Shown here: positions 1 to 8,732 of the stretch, piece by piece
Layout: each line of letters begins with the position of its first letter
Position numbering within the stretch: the first letter of the stretch is position 1
Assembly (NCBI RefSeq): GCF_016820655.1
Contig: NZ_WSFT01000036.1
Coordinates: 124,001 to 188,000, forward strand
Length of the DNA: 64,000 nt
DNA from: Anaeromonas frigoriresistens
Lineage (GTDB): Bacteria > Bacillota > Clostridia > Tissierellales > SIT17
Direction: 5' to 3'
Notes under the pieces: generated by a model
Told to the model about the DNA's origin: nothing
What the model saw: the letters and a program-made list of their open reading frames with translations, nothing else
Database searches by the model: none
Made by a program: the position numbers and the translations under genes

Positions 1-1188
1 AAGCCTGAATTAAAAGGTAATGTTTCAAAAACTGCCCATCCCTATGGATGTAGAGAAGTTGTAAAGAACCAAATAAGATATGTAAAAGACAAAGGAAGAT
101 TTGAAGGCCCTAAGAAAGTGTTAATATTAGGAGCTTCATCAAGTTATGGACTAGCATCCCGTATAGCTTTAGCCTTTGGAGCAGGAGCTGATACAATAGG
201 TCTATCCTATGAAAGAGGGATAGTAAATGAAGAAAAGCTAGCTACTGCAGGATGGTGGAATAATATTTTCTTTAAAGAAGAGGCTGAAAATGAAGGATTA
301 ATTGCTAAGAATTTTATTGGAGATGCATTTTCTGATGATATGAAGGAAAGGGTGATAGAATATATTAAAAAGGAATTTGGAGGTAAAATAGATCTATTGA
401 TATATAGTCTTGCCTCTGGAAGGAGAACAGATCCTAGATCGGGAAATACATACTATTCCGCCCTCAAGCCCATAGGAGAGTCTATTAAAGGATATAATAT
501 TAATATAGAGAAAGAAGAGTTATTTGAACAAGAAGTAGTTTCTGCTACTAAAGAAGAGATAGATAACACAGTCAAGGTAATGGGAGGAGAAGATTGGAGA
601 TGGTGGGTTGAAGCATTACTTAAAGAAGATCTATTAGCAGAAAGATTTAAAACCACACTATTTTCATATATAGGACCAGAGGTTACAGAAGGGTTTTATC
701 GTTCTGGGACATTAGGAAGAGCTAAAAAAGATGCAGAAGAAACTTCAGATAAACTAAATAATTTGTTAAGAGAAAGGGTAAATGGAGAGTCTATCATAAC
801 AGTAAGTAAAGCTGCTACTACAAAAGCTAGTGCTGTAATACCTATTCTTCCTGTGTATGCTTGTTCATTATATAAAGTTATGAATGAAAAAGGGCTACAT
901 GAAACATTGATAATGCATCAATATAGGTTGTTTAACGATATGATCTATGGAGATAAGAGAGAAATAGATGGAGAGGGTAGACTACGTCCTGATTCTTGGG
1001 AGATGAGAGAAGATGTTCAGTCTGAGGTCAAAGATATATTGAAGGATGTTACTCCAGAGAACTTTAAAGATACGACAGCATTTGATGTATTTATGAAGGA
1101 ATTTATGGAATTGAATGGATTTGGAATAGATAATGTGAACTATGAAGAGGATATTAATATAGAGGAGTTAAAGAAGTTCAAACCATAA
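1..1188 (+). CDS. fabV: Trans-2-enoyl-ACP/CoA reductase FabV (5' end outside window)
   Basis: NADH-dependent reduction of trans-2-enoyl thioesters, the last step of the fatty-acid elongation cycle (or crotonyl-CoA reduction in the TER branch). The frame is open from base 1, giving the FabV N-terminal signature KTAHPYGC, so only a few residues are missing and the first internal start at 118 is not the real one. Visible features are the nucleotide-binding loop GASSSYGLASRI and the family's Y-x8-K catalytic pair in YRSGTLGRAKK. About 395 residues are visible, near the usual ~400. The gene is followed by a symmetric terminator shared with the convergent transporter gene. Assignment is firm; the choice between ACP and CoA thioesters is not visible. 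Confidence 0.95.
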   Translation, partial: KPELKGNVSKTAHPYGCREVVKNQIRYVKDKGRFEGPKKVLILGASSSYGLASRIALAFGAGADTIGLSYERGIVNEEKLATAGWWNNIFFKEEAENEGLIAKNFIGDAFSDDMKERVIEYIKKEFGGKIDLLIYSLASGRRTDPRSGNTYYSALKPIGESIKGYNINIEKEELFEQEVVSATKEEIDNTVKVMGGEDWRWWVEALLKEDLLAERFKTTLFSYIGPEVTEGFYRSGTLGRAKKDAEETSDKLNNLLRERVNGESIITVSKAATTKASAVIPILPVYACSLYKVMNEKGLHETLIMHQYRLFNDMIYGDKREIDGEGRLRPDSWEMREDVQSEVKDILKDVTPENFKDTTAFDVFMKEFMELNGFGIDNVNYEEDINIEELKKFKP

Positions 1189-1190
1189 AT

Positions 1191-1220
1191 AAAAAATAAG
1201 GTCCTAGGACCTTATTTTTT
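1191..1220. terminator. Bidirectional terminator between fabV and NSS transporter
   Basis: Perfect palindrome centred on CCTAGG with A-tract and T-tract flanks, sitting between two convergent stop codons. Confidence 0.85.
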
Positions 1221-1227
1221 ATTTATA

Positions 1228-2580
1228 TTAATTAATATTAAGTATAGATTTGATAAAATCCCAATAAGAGCTTATTAATATAATACCTACTGCAACAGGA
1301 ACTACATATTTTATTAAAATACTCCATATACCAGCTAATCTAAATTTCACTCCAGAACTTTCAATTTCTTTAATAGCTTCTTTGGTAGTTAAAACCCAAC
1401 CTACAAATATAGATAATAGGAAAGCTCCAGTTGTAAGAAGGATATTTGAAGCTAATTTATCATATAGATCAAAGAAATTTAGTGATCCTAATACTTTAAA
1501 ATCCCATGCTCCGAGGGATAAAGAAGCAGGTATACCTATTAAAAATATTATTATACCTATGATTATTGCAGATGAAACCCTGCCTTTATTTTTCTCATCC
1601 ACAAAATAGGATACAGCTACTTCTAGCATTGATATTGAAGATGTTATTGCTGCAAATAATACTAAGATAAAGAATAATACAAGGAATAAATTACCCATTG
1701 GCATTGATGCAAATACAGCAGGTAAAATTACAAACATTAAACCTGGGCCTCCTGTAGGCTCAAAACCAAGAGCGAATACTGCTGGTAATATAGCTATACC
1801 TGCTAATATAGCAATTAATGTATCCAATATTGGAATAATAGAAGAAGTAGTTATCAAGTTATCTTTTTTATCTAGATAGCTACCATATGTGACAATTGTA
1901 CCCATTCCAATACTTATAGAGAAGAATACCTGACCTAAAGCATCCATAGCTACATTCATATTAATCTTTGAAAAGTCTGGAACGAATAAGAATTCTACAC
2001 CAGCCATACTTCCCTTTAGACTTAAACTTCTAATTACAATGATAATGATCATTATGAATAATGAGGGCATCATAATTTTAGAAGCTTTTTCAATACCTCC
2101 ACTGATTCCTTTTAATACAATACCAACTGTAATAGCCATAAATAAGAATTGATAAAATAATAATTCCGAGGGAGAATTGAAAAGATTGGCAAGTACACTA
2201 TCTAAAAAATCAGGATTAGTACTATTTAATTGACCGAATAAAGAACTCTTTAAATAGTAGATTACCCATCCCCCAACAGTAGAATAAAAAGATAAAATAA
2301 TGAATCCACAAATTACACCTAATCCTCCTACAAAGGACCATTTTTTGTTGATGCTTTTGTAAGCCCCAAAAACAGATAATTGTGTTCTTCTACCTAAGGT
2401 GATAGCAGCCAACATCAATGGCATACCTATTAAAATTAAAAACAATAGATAAAGCAATACAAAAGCTCCTCCTCCATTCATCCCTGTGTTATAAGGGAAT
2501 TTCCATAGGTTGCCTAGACCTATAGCAGAGCCTGAAGCTGCTAAGATGAAGCCTACATTTGAAGTCCATTTGTCTCTCAC
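1228..2580 (-). CDS. Sodium:neurotransmitter symporter (NSS/SNF) family transporter
   Basis: Integral-membrane Na+-coupled amino-acid symporter of the LeuT fold. The N-terminus shows the TM1 signature GSAIGLGNLWKFPY followed by NGGGAF, and hydrophobic segments run to the C-terminus, consistent with 11-12 helices in 450 residues. The start is GTG, with AGGAGG nine bases upstream. No small subunit follows it, unlike the second NSS gene at 11.3 kb, so this one probably works alone. Substrate cannot be read from the sequence. It is monocistronic, convergent with fabV. Confidence 0.92.
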   Translation of the reverse strand: MRDKWTSNVGFILAASGSAIGLGNLWKFPYNTGMNGGGAFVLLYLLFLILIGMPLMLAAITLGRRTQLSVFGAYKSINKKWSFVGGLGVICGFIILSFYSTVGGWVIYYLKSSLFGQLNSTNPDFLDSVLANLFNSPSELLFYQFLFMAITVGIVLKGISGGIEKASKIMMPSLFIMIIIIVIRSLSLKGSMAGVEFLFVPDFSKINMNVAMDALGQVFFSISIGMGTIVTYGSYLDKKDNLITTSSIIPILDTLIAILAGIAILPAVFALGFEPTGGPGLMFVILPAVFASMPMGNLFLVLFFILVLFAAITSSISMLEVAVSYFVDEKNKGRVSSAIIIGIIIFLIGIPASLSLGAWDFKVLGSLNFFDLYDKLASNILLTTGAFLLSIFVGWVLTTKEAIKEIESSGVKFRLAGIWSILIKYVVPVAVGIILISSYWDFIKSILNIN

Positions 2581-2752
2581 TTAATAAAACCTCCTTTTAT
2601 ATTGATATATATAAAGCCTTACTAATAATATAGATAAGTAAAGCTTGTACATCTTAGGGTAACAAATATAAAAATTCTATATATAATTGCAAGAAAATTA
2701 TTTAATATTAAGTATATAATAATATTGGGGAAATGTTAAGTAAATTTAATAT

Positions 2753-2783
2753 TTAACAAAAAATAAGGAGCCATAGGCTCCCA
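2753..2783 (-). terminator. Terminator of the small coiled-coil gene
   Basis: Read on the minus strand, GGGAGCC-TAT-GGCTCC is followed by TTATTTTTT, just after the stop of the gene at 2799. Confidence 0.75.
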
Positions 2784-2798
2784 TATTTTAAGATTATA

Positions 2799-3011
2799 TT
2801 ATTCTTGATAATTTGATAATGTATCGTTAGCAGATTTTAATGCACTATTTACAGAGTTAAGAGTGTTTTGAATTTTTTGTCTGTTTTGAGGTTTTTCAAC
2901 AGAAGACATAGCTTGATTTAATTCATTAACTGAAGATTGAAGCTGATTAGTAACACCTTGAACTCTTTGTCTAGCATTCTTTCCTGTGTTGTTATTCATA
3001 TTATTTTGCAA
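2799..3011 (-). CDS. Small Gln/Asn-rich helical protein, function unknown
   Basis: A 70-residue polar protein rich in Gln, Asn and Ser, with predicted amphipathic helical character and no membrane segment or Cys in the chosen reading. I place the start at TTG 3011 because GGAGG lies eight bases upstream; an upstream in-frame ATG at 3026 overlaps that ribosome site and would leave it without one. Own terminator follows. The composition resembles small spore or coat-associated proteins of Firmicutes, but there is no recognisable family motif, so no function is assigned. Confidence 0.65.
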   Translation of the reverse strand: MQNNMNNNTGKNARQRVQGVTNQLQSSVNELNQAMSSVEKPQNRQKIQNTLNSVNSALKSANDTLSNYQE

Positions 3012-3196
3012 AATACATACCTCCATTTTATTAGAGTTTTAAATTCAATACTTTCATTGAAAACTACTTTATTATTATGTGTATTATAGAGAATATAATT
3101 CTTAGAATAATTATATTAATAAAGCATATATTAGCATTTATATATTTTTTTGTTATAATCAAAAGTGAATTAAAATTTAAACGGAGGATAAAGAAT

Positions 3197-4063
3197 ATGA
3201 GATATGAAGGAACTGTTTATAGACCACCAAGTGAAGCTAGAAGTTTAATTGTACAAGTTACAATAGGATGTGCTCATAATAATTGTACATTTTGTAGTAT
3301 GTATAAAGATAAAAAATTTAGAATTAGAAAATTAGAAGATATAATAGATGATTTAGATTCTGCAAGAGAATACTATAGAGATATAAAAAGAATATTTTTA
3401 GCAGACGGGGATGCTTTAATATTAAAAATAGAAAATCTTTTGAAAATTTTACAACATATTAAAACTATATTTCCAGAATGTGAAAGAATAGGAATTTATG
3501 CTACACCTAAGGATATATTAAATAAAAGTCTAGATGAACTTAAAACTTTAAAAGAAAATGGACTTGGTATTATGTATATGGGAATAGAATCAGGGAACAA
3601 TGAGATATTATATAAAGTAAAAAAAGGTGTAACTAGTGAATTAATGATTGAAGCAGGAAAAAAAGCAAAAAAATCTGGCATAAAATTATCAGTGACATTG
3701 ATATCAGGTTTAGGAGGAAGAGATAAGATAAAAGAGCATGCCATGGATTCAGCTAGAGTGATAAATGAAATCAAACCTGATTATGTAGGGTTATTGACAT
3801 TGATGTTAGAAGAAGGCACAGAATTATACAATGAGTATAGAGAAGGTGATTTTGATCTTCTCTCTCCTGAAGAAGTGATGATAGAGACAAAAATTTTTAT
3901 AGAAAATCTAAATGTTAATGACTGTGTATTCAGATCCAATCACGCATCAAACTATATATCTCTTAAAGGAGTATTGAATGAAGATAAGAATAGGTTGATA
4001 AAAGAAATAGATGATGCACTAAAAGAGAATATGTATAAACCAGAAGGTTTACGAGGATTATAA
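3197..4063 (+). CDS. Radical SAM protein, function unknown
   Basis: 288-residue radical SAM enzyme. The N-terminal signature VTIGCAHNNCTFC supplies the three Cys for the [4Fe-4S] cluster with CX4CX2C rather than the commonest CX3CX2C spacing. A later YMGIESGN segment matches the SAM-binding strand of the radical SAM barrel. The start is ATG 3197, preceded by CGGAGG; an upstream in-frame start at 3077 adds a hydrophobic AT-rich stretch without a ribosome site. It is a single gene with its own terminator. It resembles the short COG1032-type family common in Clostridia; the substrate is unknown. Confidence 0.85.
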   Translation: MRYEGTVYRPPSEARSLIVQVTIGCAHNNCTFCSMYKDKKFRIRKLEDIIDDLDSAREYYRDIKRIFLADGDALILKIENLLKILQHIKTIFPECERIGIYATPKDILNKSLDELKTLKENGLGIMYMGIESGNNEILYKVKKGVTSELMIEAGKKAKKSGIKLSVTLISGLGGRDKIKEHAMDSARVINEIKPDYVGLLTLMLEEGTELYNEYREGDFDLLSPEEVMIETKIFIENLNVNDCVFRSNHASNYISLKGVLNEDKNRLIKEIDDALKENMYKPEGLRGL

Positions 4064-4099
4064 AAATAGGTAACTACAGTTTTGTAGTTGCCTATTTTT
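4062..4099 (+). terminator. Terminator after radical SAM gene
   Basis: Long stem AAATAGG plus AACTAC paired with GTAGTT and CCTATTTTT, followed by CTTTTT. Confidence 0.85.
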
Positions 4100-4162
4100 C
4101 TTTTTATTAAAAAATAATAAATTCCTATTTAAATACTCTGTAATATAAAATATAACCATTAA

Positions 4163-4177
4163 TGAAAATTATTATCA
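4163..4177 (+). promoter_or_regulatory. Fur/PerR-type box upstream of NADH oxidase
   Basis: TGAAAATTATTATCA matches the 7-1-7 Fur consensus TGATAATNATTATCA at all but one position. It lies about 90 bases before the NADH oxidase start. Predicted from sequence only, so Fur versus PerR control is not distinguished. Confidence 0.45.
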
Positions 4178-4268
4178 TTTAGTGATTATATTTTTTAAAA
4201 AAGGGTATTCTTAATATAAGTATATAAAGATTAATTAAATTCTTAACAATCAAAGGAGTGTTATATAA

Positions 4269-5594
4269 ATGAAAATAGCAATTATAGGATGTACTCATGC
4301 AGGAACAGCAGCTACAGTAAATGCAGCTAAAATGTATCCTGATGCAGAAATTACAGTATATGAAAGAAATGATAATATATCATTTTTATCTTGCGGTATA
4401 GCATTATATGTAGGTGGATTTATAGAAGATCCTCAAGGGTTATTCTACTCATCACCAAAAGAGTTATCCAACCTAGGGGTTAAAACAAAAATGGAACATG
4501 ATGTATTAAATGTTGATACTGATAATAAAACTTTAAAAGTCCGTAACATGAAATCAGGAGAAGAATTCGAAGAAGGTTACGATAAATTAATAGTTACCAC
4601 AGGGTCATGGCCTATAGTACCACCTTTTGAAGGAATAGACTTAGATAACATTCTCTTATCTAAGAACTATAATCATTCAAATACTATTATAGATAGAGCT
4701 AAAGATGCCAAGAATATAGTAGTAATTGGTGCAGGGTATATTGGAGTAGAGCTAGTAGAGGCTTTCCAATTAAACGGAAAAAATGTAACATTAGTAGATA
4801 TGGCTGATAGAATACTAAATAAATATTTAGATAAGGAATATACAGATAAAGCAGAAGAAGCCTTTAAGGAGCATGGAGTTAAACTAGCTTTAGGAGAAAA
4901 GGTTACTAAATTTGAAGGAAATGATGGAAAAGTTTCAAAAGTAGTAACAGATAAAGGTGAATATGAAGCTGACTTAGTAATTTTATGTATTGGATTTAAA
5001 CCTAATACTGATTTACTAAAAGGCCAAGTAGATATGCTAGGCAATGGAGCTATTATAGTAGATGAGCATATGAAAACTAGTAAAGAGGACGTATTTGCAG
5101 CAGGAGATAGCTGTGCAGTAATATACAACCCCACAGGAGAGCATAGATATATACCACTAGCAACAAATGCAGTACGTATGGGTACACTAGCTGCTAAGAA
5201 CTTAGTAGAACCAACTGCTAAATACATGGGTACCCAAGGTACATCTGGTATTAAGATATACAATCACAACATATCTTCATCAGGTTTAACAGAAGAAGCA
5301 GCTAAAGATGCTGGATTAGAGGTGGAAACAGTAACAGTTAAAGATAACTATAGACCAGAATTCATGCCTACTCATGAAGAAGCAACATTAAAGGTAGTAT
5401 ATGAGAAAGGCTCAAGAAGAATAGTAGGAGCTCAGATCATATCTGATGCAGACTTAACACAGCATATGAACACAATGTCAGTGGTAATTCAAAATAAGAT
5501 GACATTAGATGAATTAGCATATACAGATTTCTTTTTCCAACCACATTACAACAAACCATGGAATTTATTGAACTTACCAGGATTACAAGGATAA
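4269..5594 (+). CDS. nox: FAD-dependent NADH oxidase / CoA-disulfide reductase family
   Basis: 441-residue flavoprotein of the pyridine-nucleotide disulfide reductase group. The N-terminal FAD loop reads GCTHAGTAA, the family's single redox Cys is in SFLSCGIAL (about residue 43), the NADH loop is GAGYIGVELVEAF, and the second FAD motif is FAAGDS. This single-Cys arrangement fits water-forming NADH oxidase (Nox) or CoA-disulfide reductase. In an anaerobe its likely role is oxygen removal at NADH expense. A Fur/PerR-like box upstream supports stress or metal control. RBS AAAGGAG precedes ATG 4269. Nox versus CoADR is not settled. Confidence 0.88.
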   Translation: MKIAIIGCTHAGTAATVNAAKMYPDAEITVYERNDNISFLSCGIALYVGGFIEDPQGLFYSSPKELSNLGVKTKMEHDVLNVDTDNKTLKVRNMKSGEEFEEGYDKLIVTTGSWPIVPPFEGIDLDNILLSKNYNHSNTIIDRAKDAKNIVVIGAGYIGVELVEAFQLNGKNVTLVDMADRILNKYLDKEYTDKAEEAFKEHGVKLALGEKVTKFEGNDGKVSKVVTDKGEYEADLVILCIGFKPNTDLLKGQVDMLGNGAIIVDEHMKTSKEDVFAAGDSCAVIYNPTGEHRYIPLATNAVRMGTLAAKNLVEPTAKYMGTQGTSGIKIYNHNISSSGLTEEAAKDAGLEVETVTVKDNYRPEFMPTHEEATLKVVYEKGSRRIVGAQIISDADLTQHMNTMSVVIQNKMTLDELAYTDFFFQPHYNKPWNLLNLPGLQG

Positions 5595-5609
5595 TAGTAT
5601 AGACTATGA

Positions 5610-5633
5610 CCGCCTCTATTGAGGCGGTTTTTT
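5610..5633 (+). terminator. Terminator after nox
   Basis: CCGCCTC-TATT-GAGGCGG followed by seven T. Confidence 0.92.
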
Positions 5634-5788
5634 ATAGCTTTAATAGATATTTTGATCTTATAATAATAGAATTGTAAAGAAATTAGAGCTAATAAACAGA
5701 AAAATTAAATAGAATAAATAGGAATATTATGGTATATTTAAGAATATATGATTTAGTTAAGTAAAATTTAAAAATTAGGGGGAGATAT

Positions 5789-5995
5789 ATGAAAATAGTG
5801 AACAAAACGATAAAGTGGATTATTACTATTATGATATATTTTTTATCAATGTTTTTAATTATAAGAATAATTAATGGAGTTAAACCTAAAATTTTAGTTG
5901 GTATTGCAATAGGTCTAGTAGGAGGACTAGATACATTTATTCTAGACAAGTTAGGACTTTTACCATTTAGGAGACAAGAAGTGGATAATGGATAA
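5789..5995 (+). CDS. Small membrane protein, function unknown
   Basis: 68 residues with two hydrophobic segments (about residues 8-28 and 33-50) and a short charged C-terminus ending FRRQEVDNG. AGGGGGAG precedes ATG 5789. It is first in a run of four tiny membrane-protein genes between 5.8 and 6.9 kb, all on the same strand. No family recognised. Confidence 0.7.
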   Translation: MKIVNKTIKWIITIMIYFLSMFLIIRIINGVKPKILVGIAIGLVGGLDTFILDKLGLLPFRRQEVDNG

Positions 5996-6026
5996 TATTT
6001 AAAATTAACATTCTGGAAGAAGTTAG

Positions 6027-6221
6027 ATGAAGGAAGTAAATAGAAAAAGATTAATTATCTTTATAAAATTATTTATATTATATACAGTTGTACAAATCTG
6101 TCTTATATATTTAGTTTAAAGAGAAATAGAGCTTTTAACAACTATATCGATTACTTTTGGTATGGCAGCTGGCTTAGCTATATTTTATGATTTCTCAATT
6201 AATGATAAGAGGGGCAGTTAG
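6027..6221 (+). pseudogene. Small two-helix membrane protein interrupted by an in-frame TAA
   Basis: From ATG 6027 (GGAAG upstream) the frame reads MKEVNRKRLIIF and a hydrophobic helix, reaches TAA at 6117-6119, then continues without further stops as a second hydrophobic segment (TTISITFGMAAGLAIFYDF) to TAG at 6219. The joined 64-residue product matches its intact neighbours in size and two-helix layout. The stop is TAA, so selenocysteine is excluded. Most likely a nonsense-inactivated gene; a 30-residue single-helix peptide could still be made. Confidence 0.5.
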
Positions 6222-6359
6222 GGTCTCTAGAGAAAAATGAAATTTTCTAAGTAAGTAATAAAATAAATTACATCAAAACATATCATATAACATTATTTTT
6301 CTAGTTAGAAGATGGGACTAGATTTAATAAATCTATATATAAGTACATAAGGAGTAAAA

Positions 6360-6557
6360 ATGAAAAAACTAGCTAAAACACTAAACTCTATGAAAGTACT
6401 AATGATATTAAATACTTTATCTTTTAGTGCACCTACAATGTGGTTATTATTAAATATCTATGATGGTAATACTGAAGATATATTGAGAACTTCAATACTA
6501 TCAATAATTGGAAATATATTTATTATCAGCGGATGGGCAGTGTATTTTAAATGTTAG
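6360..6557 (+). CDS. Small membrane protein, function unknown
   Basis: 65 residues with two hydrophobic segments separated by a short polar loop (NIYDGNTEDILR) and ending VYFKC. Strong RBS AAGGAG ahead of ATG 6360. Part of the tiny-membrane-protein cluster. No family recognised. Confidence 0.7.
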   Translation: MKKLAKTLNSMKVLMILNTLSFSAPTMWLLLNIYDGNTEDILRTSILSIIGNIFIISGWAVYFKC

Positions 6558-6736
6558 CGAGATGAAAACAATTAACTAAAAGGAGAAGTAGAACAGAATA
6601 ATATAGTATATTATAATTTGTTAAATTTTAAATTACATCTAAAATAACTACTTTATAATAGATTTATTTTATAACTAATATTAGAAGGATATATAGGGAG
6701 TTCATTAATATATTTTATGGAGAGTGAGAAAATCAA

Positions 6737-6892
6737 ATGAAAAGGGAAGATATATTATTCATACCTTATCTAGGGTTTTTAGCCTTGATTGCTCCAGAAC
6801 CTTGGATACCTAGAGCTTTAGTTATTTTTGGAGGACTTGAAATATACTTTTTAATTGAAAAGGTATTAATAAAGAGAACTAATACTAAGTAA
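6737..6892 (+). CDS. Short membrane protein, 51 residues
   Basis: ATG 6737 is preceded by GGAGAG and encodes a 51-residue protein with two short hydrophobic stretches (LFIPYLGFLALIAP and IPRALVIFGGLEIYFLI) and a basic tail KRTNTK. A terminator follows the stop directly, which supports a real gene. It was below the length usually scanned. Function unknown. Confidence 0.6.
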   Translation: MKREDILFIPYLGFLALIAPEPWIPRALVIFGGLEIYFLIEKVLIKRTNTK

Positions 6893-6919
6893 TCGTTTCC
6901 CCAGAGACGATTATTTTTT
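6891..6919 (+). terminator. Terminator after the small-membrane-protein cluster
   Basis: AATCGTTTC paired with GAGACGATT, followed by ATTTTTTA. Confidence 0.75.
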
Positions 6920-6991
6920 ATTTCATTAAATTGTTTGAAAATATAGAAAATTGGTATAAATAAATTGACAGAATATTCTGGGAGGGATAAG

Positions 6992-7438
6992 ATGAATATA
7001 TTAGAAGAGATAAAAAAGGAGCATGATCAGTATAGAGATTTATTAGAGGAATTAGCAGATACTGATCGTAGACATACGAATGAAAGAAAAGAAAAGTTTG
7101 AAGAGTTAAGGAGGGAGGTTAAGGCTCATCATGAAGCAGAAGAACATACTTTATTTGAAAGATTACAGAAAGAAGAAGAAGCAAAATTCGAAGTCCTGGA
7201 GTCTATTGAAGAGCATCATGTATTGGAAGATCTTTTAAAGAAGATTGAAGATACTGCAGAAGATGATGAGACTTGGGGACCAAAATTACAAGTATTAAAG
7301 GAAATATTAGAACATCATATGGATGAAGAAGAAGATGAAGTATTTGAAAAATCAAAGGACTTATTATCCGATGATGAATTAGAAAGTCTAAGAGAAGATT
7401 TTGAATCCAAAAAAAGTGAAGAAAAAGATAAAATGTAA
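6992..7438 (+). CDS. Hemerythrin HHE-domain protein
   Basis: 148-residue acidic helical protein with the His/Glu ligand set of a hemerythrin di-iron site: EHDQ near the N-terminus, AHHEAEEHTLF, EEHHVLEDLL and EHHMDEEEDEVF. Such proteins bind oxygen or NO, or handle iron, in anaerobes. I chose ATG 6992, which follows GGGAGGG, over the in-frame start at 6965. The tail is highly charged (KKSEEKDKM). Monocistronic with its own terminator. Physiological ligand not determinable. Confidence 0.9.
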   Translation: MNILEEIKKEHDQYRDLLEELADTDRRHTNERKEKFEELRREVKAHHEAEEHTLFERLQKEEEAKFEVLESIEEHHVLEDLLKKIEDTAEDDETWGPKLQVLKEILEHHMDEEEDEVFEKSKDLLSDDELESLREDFESKKSEEKDKM

Positions 7439-7444
7439 TTAGTG

Positions 7445-7469
7445 AAGTAGTCCCAGGGGGCTACTTTTT
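7445..7469 (+). terminator. Terminator after hemerythrin gene
   Basis: AAGTAGTCCC paired with GGGGCTACTT, then T-tract. Confidence 0.8.
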
Positions 7470-7539
7470 AGTTTGATAAAAAAACCGAAGGAGTGTTAGA
7501 ATAAAGGATAAAATGATAAATGAACAAAGGAGAGATAAA

Positions 7540-8592
7540 ATGCAAAAGATAAATGTGGCAATTATAGGTTTTGGGTTATCCGGTAGAGCTTTTCATGCTC
7601 CTATTATACATAGTATGGATAAATTTAATCTTAAAAAGATATATACAAAGAATCAAAGTTCAAAAGAATTAATAAATGATTTATATAATAGTGTTGAAGT
7701 AGTAGAGGATACAAGTCTAATATTTGAAGATGAAACAATAGACTTAGTTGTAATAGCTACCCCTAATACATTACATTTTGAATTAGCTAAGGAATCATTA
7801 ATATCCGGTAAACATGTAATAGTTGAAAAGCCTTTTACTGTAACTTCAAAGGAAGCTGATCATTTAATAGAAATAGCTAAAAGGGAAGAAAGAGTAATTT
7901 CTGTATATCAAAACAGAAGGTTTGATAGTGATTTTAAGACGATACAAAAGATATTAGATAAAGGTTGGTTGGGGAATTTAGTAGAATATGAAGCACATTT
8001 TGATAGATTTAGAAACTATTTTAAAGATGCATGGAAAGAAAAGGATCTTCCTGGCTCGGGGATAGTATATGATCTAGGAAGTCATTTAATAGATCAAGCA
8101 TTATGTCTATTTGGTTTGCCAAATGAGATATATGGAGATATAAGAAATCAGAGAAAAGGGGCAAGGGTTGAAGATAACTTTGAGATAATATTATATTATA
8201 ATGAATTAAAAGTCACTTTAAAGGCTGGAATGTTAGTAAAAGAAGATTTACCAAGATATATTTTACTAGGAGATAAAGGTTCTTTTATAAAAAGTGGTAT
8301 GGATGTTCAAGAGGGACACTTAAGGGAAGGCAAGTTACCTTTTAAAGAAGTAAACTGGGGTATTGAAGAAGAAAGAAAATGGGGAATAATTAATTCAACA
8401 ATAGATGGTATTAATGTAAGAGGTAAAGTGGAAAGTGAAAAAGGGGATTATAGAGAGTATTATAATAATATCTATGATGCAATAGTTAATGATAAACCTC
8501 TATTAGTAACAGCAGAAGATGGAAGAAATATAATCAAGGTTATAGAATTGGCTATGGAGAGTAATATTAAAAGAAGAAGAGTAAAATTTTAA
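7540..8592 (+). CDS. Gfo/Idh/MocA family NAD(P)-dependent oxidoreductase
   Basis: 350-residue sugar/inositol-type dehydrogenase. An N-terminal Rossmann loop GFGLSGRAFHAPII and the family hallmark EKPFT (here VEKPFTVTSKEAD) are present, with an alpha/beta substrate domain behind containing DLGSHLIDQALCLFG. The GLSGRAFHAP variant is typical of the YdgJ/IolW branch (scyllo-inositol dehydrogenases), but the substrate is uncertain. Start is ATG 7540 with GGAGAG upstream; the ATG 27 bases earlier has weaker spacing. Single gene with a strong terminator. Confidence 0.85.
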   Translation: MQKINVAIIGFGLSGRAFHAPIIHSMDKFNLKKIYTKNQSSKELINDLYNSVEVVEDTSLIFEDETIDLVVIATPNTLHFELAKESLISGKHVIVEKPFTVTSKEADHLIEIAKREERVISVYQNRRFDSDFKTIQKILDKGWLGNLVEYEAHFDRFRNYFKDAWKEKDLPGSGIVYDLGSHLIDQALCLFGLPNEIYGDIRNQRKGARVEDNFEIILYYNELKVTLKAGMLVKEDLPRYILLGDKGSFIKSGMDVQEGHLREGKLPFKEVNWGIEEERKWGIINSTIDGINVRGKVESEKGDYREYYNNIYDAIVNDKPLLVTAEDGRNIIKVIELAMESNIKRRRVKF

Positions 8593-8631
8593 TGGAAATA
8601 ATGTTAAAGAAAAATAAATTGTAAAATATCA

Positions 8632-8664
8632 AAACTCCTCTATACTATATAATATAGAGGAGTT
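8632..8664 (+). terminator. Terminator after Gfo/Idh gene
   Basis: AACTCCTCTATA paired with TATAGAGGAGTT across an AT loop, then CTATT. Confidence 0.75.
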
Positions 8665-8732
8665 TCTATTATAAGAAATTAGGATAAACTATATAATATA
8701 TTGAAATATAAAAATAGAGGATGAGTAAATAA

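Noticed and set aside
4673-5263. 196-residue minus-strand frame inside nox
   Set aside because: Antisense shadow of a strongly supported flavoprotein gene; no ribosome site and low-complexity composition.
6027-6221. Selenocysteine or readthrough explanation for the internal stop
   Set aside because: The stop is TAA, which does not encode selenocysteine or pyrrolysine; a nonsense mutation is simpler.
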